DNA from: JBMYZL01 sp965661765
Lineage (GTDB): Bacteria; Bacteroidota; Bacteroidia; Flavobacteriales_D; Sanyastnellaceae
Assembly (NCBI GenBank): GCA_965661765.1
Contig: CBFIFE010000040.1
Location: forward strand, 1-25,198
Length of the DNA stretch: 25,198 nucleotides
Direction: 5' to 3'
Part shown: positions 22,498-25,198 of the stretch, in pieces
Layout of the letters: every line of letters starts with the position of its first letter
How positions within the stretch are numbered: the stretch's first letter is position 1
Made by a program: the position numbers and the translations under genes
The notes under the pieces: model-generated
The model's input: only the letters and a program-made list of their open reading frames with translations
The model's database searches: none
What the model was told of the DNA's origin: nothing

Positions 22498-23520
22498 CTA
22501 GTGTTCGCCGGCGAATTGGTCGAGGAAACGAACGTCGTTTTCGAAGAAGGCCCGCAAATCGCCAATGCCATAACGAAGCATGGTGATGCGTTCGATGCCC
22601 ATGCCGAAGGCGAAGCCGGAGTATTTGGTTGAATCAATGCCGGAAGCTTCCAAGACATTCGGGTCAACCATGCCGCAACCCAAGATTTCGAGCCAGCCTG
22701 TTCCCTTTGTGATGCGCTTGTCGACCTCGGTTTTCAGGCCCCAGTAGACGTCCACCTCAGCGCTGGGCTCGGTGAAGGGGAAGTACGAGGGGCGCAGGCG
22801 GATGCGTGCATCCGGGCCGAAAAAACGCTGGGCGAAGTGGAGAAGCGTTTGTTTCAGATCGGCGAAGGAGACGCCCTCATCGATGTACAAGCCTTCAATT
22901 TGGTGGAACATGCAATGGGCCCGGGCGGAAATGGCTTCGTTTCGGAACACACGGCCAGGCATGATGATCCGCATCGGGGGCTTGCGCTTTTCCATTTCTC
23001 GAACCTGGACTGAGCTCGTGTGGGTTCGGAGAAGCAAATCGGGATCGCGCTGGACAAAAAAGGTGTCCTGCATGTCCCGGGCAGGATGCTCTGGCGGGAA
23101 GTTGAGGCCACTGAACACGTGCCAATCGTCTTCAATCTCCGGGCCTTCCGAGATGCTGAAACCCATTTCCCGGAAGATGTCCACCATCTCTCGGCGCACA
23201 ACGGAGAGGGGGTGGTGTTTGCCAACGGGTGTGGCCCCCGAGGGTCGGGTGTGGTCTTCACCTGAGGGTTGAACGGCGGCGGCGCGGGCGAAATGCGTTT
23301 GGGCCTCCTTCACCTTTTCTTCAACGGCCTGCTTCAGCGCGTTGAGCATCGGGCCGATTTCGCGCTTCTCCGGACCGGGCACATTTTTGAAATCTGCCAT
23401 GAGGTCCTTCATGCGGCCCTTGCGGCCCAACCAGGCAATCCGAAAGGCCTCGGTCGCCTCTGCATCCGGCAGTTCAACGACACCCACTTCGGCCAAAGCG
23501 CCCTCCAACAATTCCTTCAT
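22498..23520 (-). CDS. pheS: phenylalanyl-tRNA synthetase alpha subunit
   Basis: 340-residue class II synthetase alpha chain; with PheT it charges tRNA-Phe. It has the N-terminal coiled-coil (about 1-85, including AFRIAWLGRKGRMKDLM). The catalytic core follows: GKHHPLSVVRREMVDIFREM, GPEIEDDWHVFSGLNFPPEH, DTFFVQRDPDLLLRTHTSSV. Motif 2 is GRVFRNEAISARAHCMFHQIEG and motif 3 is GFAFGMGIERITMLRYGI. The ATG at 23520 shares its A with the TGA of the upstream cyclophilin gene; a GTG one codon upstream is an unlikely alternative. pheT is not adjacent, as is often the case in Bacteroidota. The stop is TAG and array D follows within a few bases. Confidence 0.97.
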   Translation of the reverse strand: MKELLEGALAEVGVVELPDAEATEAFRIAWLGRKGRMKDLMADFKNVPGPEKREIGPMLNALKQAVEEKVKEAQTHFARAAAVQPSGEDHTRPSGATPVGKHHPLSVVRREMVDIFREMGFSISEGPEIEDDWHVFSGLNFPPEHPARDMQDTFFVQRDPDLLLRTHTSSVQVREMEKRKPPMRIIMPGRVFRNEAISARAHCMFHQIEGLYIDEGVSFADLKQTLLHFAQRFFGPDARIRLRPSYFPFTEPSAEVDVYWGLKTEVDKRITKGTGWLEILGCGMVDPNVLEASGIDSTKYSGFAFGMGIERITMLRYGIGDLRAFFENDVRFLDQFAGEH

Positions 23521-24257
23521 CACTTTCGCACGATTTCCATGAACATTCGAACATCCTCCACCGGGCGGTCGCCTCTGGCCTTTTCAACGGCAGCGATGGC
23601 ATCAATGACCTCCAGTCCTTCGATGACTTGGCCGAAAACCGTGTACTGCTGATCCAAGAAAGGCGTCCCGCCGACGGCCTCGTAGGCAGCGATTTGCTCA
23701 TCCGTGTAGTGAAATTCTGGCTGATCGGCCATGCGACTGGCGTTGATGCGGGTTTCCATGGAACGGATTTGGCTTTCAGGAAGAACAGATCCTTGGACCA
23801 AATAAAACTGCGATCCGGAAGATTTCCGCTCGGGATTCACCTGATCACCTTGACGAGCTGCGGCCAAAGCGCCCTTCACATGCAGCAGGTCGGGGTGGAA
23901 TTCCGCCGGAATCGTGTAGCCAGGCCCCCCATTGCCCAGACGCGCACCCGCAGGAGCGTTTTTGCTGCCTGGGTCGCCACCTTGGACCATGAATCCGCTG
24001 ATGACGCGGTGGAACAGCAAGGAGTCGTAAAACTGTTCCTCAACCAACTTGATGAAATTGTCCCTGTGCAGGGGGGTCGAATCAGAAAGCGCCACCACCA
24101 TGTCCCCAAAATCTGTCGAGATGCGCACGTGGACAGGGCCATTTTTCTTCGACGTGGAGGTTGCTACCCCGCCCTCTTGCTGACAGCCGGATGCCGAAAT
24201 GAGCAGCAAAGCCGCCACAAACATCACGATTGAATCAAAAATCTGCTTGACATTCAT
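23520..24257 (-). CDS. cyclophilin-type peptidyl-prolyl isomerase lipoprotein
   Basis: 245-residue periplasmic or outer-membrane-anchored cyclophilin. The signal MNVKQIFDSIVMFVAALLLI is followed by SASGC with lipobox ASGC. The cyclophilin core shows FGDMVVALSDSTPLHRDNFI, QFYDSLLFHRVISGFMVQGG (active-site FHR and Q-G-G), GPGYTIPAEF, KGALAAAR, SGSQFYLVQG and the C-terminal QYTVFGQVIEGLEVIDAIAA. An insertion of about 45 residues (about 165-205) between SGSQFYLVQG and the final strands is normal for Bacteroidota members. The ATG at 24257 is chosen for the signal peptide; the frame is open to 24323. It overlaps pheS by one base and is likely co-transcribed with it. A candidate promoter box lies at 24293-24300. 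Confidence 0.92.
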   Translation of the reverse strand: MNVKQIFDSIVMFVAALLLISASGCQQEGGVATSTSKKNGPVHVRISTDFGDMVVALSDSTPLHRDNFIKLVEEQFYDSLLFHRVISGFMVQGGDPGSKNAPAGARLGNGGPGYTIPAEFHPDLLHVKGALAAARQGDQVNPERKSSGSQFYLVQGSVLPESQIRSMETRINASRMADQPEFHYTDEQIAAYEAVGGTPFLDQQYTVFGQVIEGLEVIDAIAAVEKARGDRPVEDVRMFMEIVRK

Positions 24258-24292
24258 AATTTTTCGATATTTGGGAACTCCCGAGAGACCTG

Positions 24293-24300
24293 CAAAGTTA
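24293..24300 (-). promoter_or_regulatory. candidate -7 promoter box for the cyclophilin-pheS unit
   Basis: TAACTTTG on the minus strand matches TAnnTTTG exactly, about 35 bp before the cyclophilin ATG. A TTG lies 15 bp upstream, shorter than the usual spacing to the -33 element. The same 50-bp region must also hold the promoter for the divergent lipoprotein gene; a 7-of-8 match, TAGAATTG, at 24299-24306 lies 2 nt before that gene's ATG. Confidence 0.45.
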
Positions 24301-24308
24301 GAATTGGT

Positions 24309-24689
24309 ATGCGTACAACCCACTTATTTTCCCTCGCATTTGGCGGCATTTTGTCGACCATGGCGCTGAGCGGCTGCTATGAAGTCGAAGAGACGATTGC
24401 GAATGTGACGGTGTTGAATGAGTTTGGCTCGCCAGTGCAAGGGGCGACGGTTCGCCTGTACGCTTTCGGCAGTGTCGATGAAGATTTCATCGGTGAGCCC
24501 CGGTTTGACACCACGGATGTGACAAACGCCGCAGGCATGGTGACGTTCAACTTTTCGGATTTTTACGTGGATGGCCAAGTCGGTTTTGCCGTCCTCGACA
24601 TCGAAGCCACGAAGGCTTCCCTCGATGGTGCTGGTTTGATCAAAATCGAGGAGATGACCACCAGCGAGGCCACTGTCTACATCGAGTGA
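24309..24689 (+). CDS. small lipoprotein with a carboxypeptidase-regulatory-like fold
   Basis: 126-residue predicted lipoprotein. The signal is RTTHLFSLAFGGILSTMALS followed by GC, with lipobox LSGC. The mature part contains NVTVLNEFGSPVQGATVRLY, then DTTDVTNAAGMVTFNF and VGFAVLDIEATKASLDG. This is the pattern of carboxypeptidase D regulatory-like / prealbumin-like beta-sandwich domains, common in Bacteroidota surface proteins. It ends MTTSEATVYIE. The function is unknown. It is divergent from the cyclophilin gene. Confidence 0.78.
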   Translation: MRTTHLFSLAFGGILSTMALSGCYEVEETIANVTVLNEFGSPVQGATVRLYAFGSVDEDFIGEPRFDTTDVTNAAGMVTFNFSDFYVDGQVGFAVLDIEATKASLDGAGLIKIEEMTTSEATVYIE

Positions 24690-24744
24690 TCGGCCCGAGG
24701 CTGTTCTTTTCCACGTCGGCGGGTGGCATGGATTCGCGCAGCCG

Positions 24745-24752
24745 TAAATTTG
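24745..24752 (+). promoter_or_regulatory. candidate -7 box 4 nt before the last gene
   Basis: TAAATTTG matches TAnnTTTG exactly and is separated from the ATG at 24757 by only CGGG. As for queA, transcription would start at the start codon. No clear -33 TTTG was found at the usual distance. Confidence 0.4.
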
Positions 24753-24756
24753 CGGG

Positions 24757-25110
24757 ATGGATTACGAATTCGAAAGGGACTGGCAGCTGCTTTTGCGGTT
24801 GATGGAAAGGCGATTTGGGGAGGCACCAGATTTGACGAACATGGTTTTCGCGGTGGGCCTGCAGGAGTGTGCACAAGGTTTTCGGAAATTCAAGAAAGAC
24901 GAAAAGGTGGACATCATGCACGTGGGCGTATGCACCCTCCTGACACCTTTCGGTCACTACGAAGAAGTCGGGCAAGACGACCATGGATGGCCTCAATTCG
25001 AAGCCCGCGACCCCATTCCCGCGGTCACAGAGGAAGAACAGGAATTGCTGATGCGCCGGGCTTTGATGGAGTATTTCGCGGTTTGGATTGACGAGGAGAA
25101 GAACGAATGA
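24757..25110 (+). CDS. conserved Bacteroidota hypothetical protein
   Basis: 117-residue soluble, acidic protein with no signal peptide or membrane segment. I recall similar short proteins in Flavobacteriia with the same landmarks: an N-terminal helix (LLLRLMERRFGEAPDL), then NMVFAVGLQECAQG, KFKKDEKVDIMHVGVCTLLT, GHYEEVGQDDHGWPQFEARD, and a C-terminal helix (EEEQELLMRRALMEYFAVWI). I do not know a function. It is 67 bp after the lipoprotein gene but may have its own promoter box 4 nt upstream of the ATG. Its TGA is followed immediately by array E. Confidence 0.8.
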   Translation: MDYEFERDWQLLLRLMERRFGEAPDLTNMVFAVGLQECAQGFRKFKKDEKVDIMHVGVCTLLTPFGHYEEVGQDDHGWPQFEARDPIPAVTEEEQELLMRRALMEYFAVWIDEEKNE

Positions 25111-25198
25111 ACTAGAGTGACTAGGGGAACGAGGGTGACGAGGGTGACCAGGGAGACGAGGGTGACCAGGGTGACCAGGGAGACGAGGGTGACGAGGG
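25111..25198 (+). repeat. 9-nt tandem-repeat array E (continues beyond the window)
   Basis: Starts on the base after the stop of the last gene and runs to the edge. Units: ACTAGAGTG, ACTAGGGGA, ACGAGGGTG, ACGAGGGTG, ACCAGGGAG, ACGAGGGTG, ACCAGGGTG, ACCAGGGAG, ACGAGGGTG, ACGAGGG. Apart from the first two units the 9-nt phase is perfect. It has the same sense as the gene it follows. Total length is unknown. Confidence 0.9.

Overview
The window is a Bacteroidota chromosome segment, most likely from a Flavobacteriales-like lineage with unusually high G+C (roughly 55% by eye). The evidence is the gene set: GldD and GldE (gliding/type IX secretion accessory proteins), a type III pantothenate kinase, SSB and MutY next to GldE, an SDR-type threonine dehydrogenase, a tiny AURKAIP1/COX24-like basic protein upstream of RNase G, and TAnnTTTG-type -7 promoter boxes with no consistent Shine-Dalgarno sequences. 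No tRNA, rRNA, CRISPR or prophage was seen.

Layout. Positions 1-11380 form one minus-strand run of eleven tightly packed genes, plausibly one or a few operons, read from right to left: mutY, ssb, gldE, gldD, coaX, an outer-membrane barrel protein, a TPR protein, lptC, a small membrane protein, a CNNM/CorC-type membrane protein and a SurA/PpiD-like peptidyl-prolyl isomerase cut by the left edge. Apart from coaX, mutY and ssb, the theme is envelope biogenesis: outer-membrane protein folding, LPS transport, gliding/secretion and surface proteins. At about 11.4 kb a divergent promoter region separates this run from a plus-strand unit: an HU/IHF-family protein, a membrane-anchored TPR protein, the 29-residue basic protein and rng (RNase G, TTG start). 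The minus-strand queA converges on rng. It is divergent from a plus-strand group: threonine dehydrogenase, a lipoprotein, cysS, an M28 peptidase/glutaminyl cyclase lipoprotein and a TPR protein with a degenerate kinase-like tail. That group converges on a minus-strand pair (pheS and a cyclophilin lipoprotein). Two plus-strand genes, a lipoprotein and a conserved hypothetical protein, end the window.

The most unusual content is a family of short tandem-repeat arrays with a 9-nt unit of the type ACCAGGGTG (variants ACGAGGGTG, ACTAGGGAG, AACCAAGG). They lie immediately behind the stop codons of rng, queA, the TPR/pseudo-kinase gene, pheS and the last gene in the window. Each array reads in the same sense as the gene it follows, so both convergent gene pairs are separated by inverted arrays. 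I see no array at tandem or divergent junctions. In one case the stop codon itself lies inside the array, and in another a decayed IS3-family fragment sits between the two arms. This looks like a 3'-end-associated repeat system (terminator, 3'UTR element or parasitic repeat) that I do not recognise as a described family.

Other points of interest are the rng leader (possible coupled small ORF, strong hairpin, TTG start), exact TAnnTTTG boxes 4 nt upstream of two start codons (possible leaderless mRNAs), and the degenerate histidine-kinase-like domain. All function calls rest on reading translated sequence and remembered family motifs. No database search was run.
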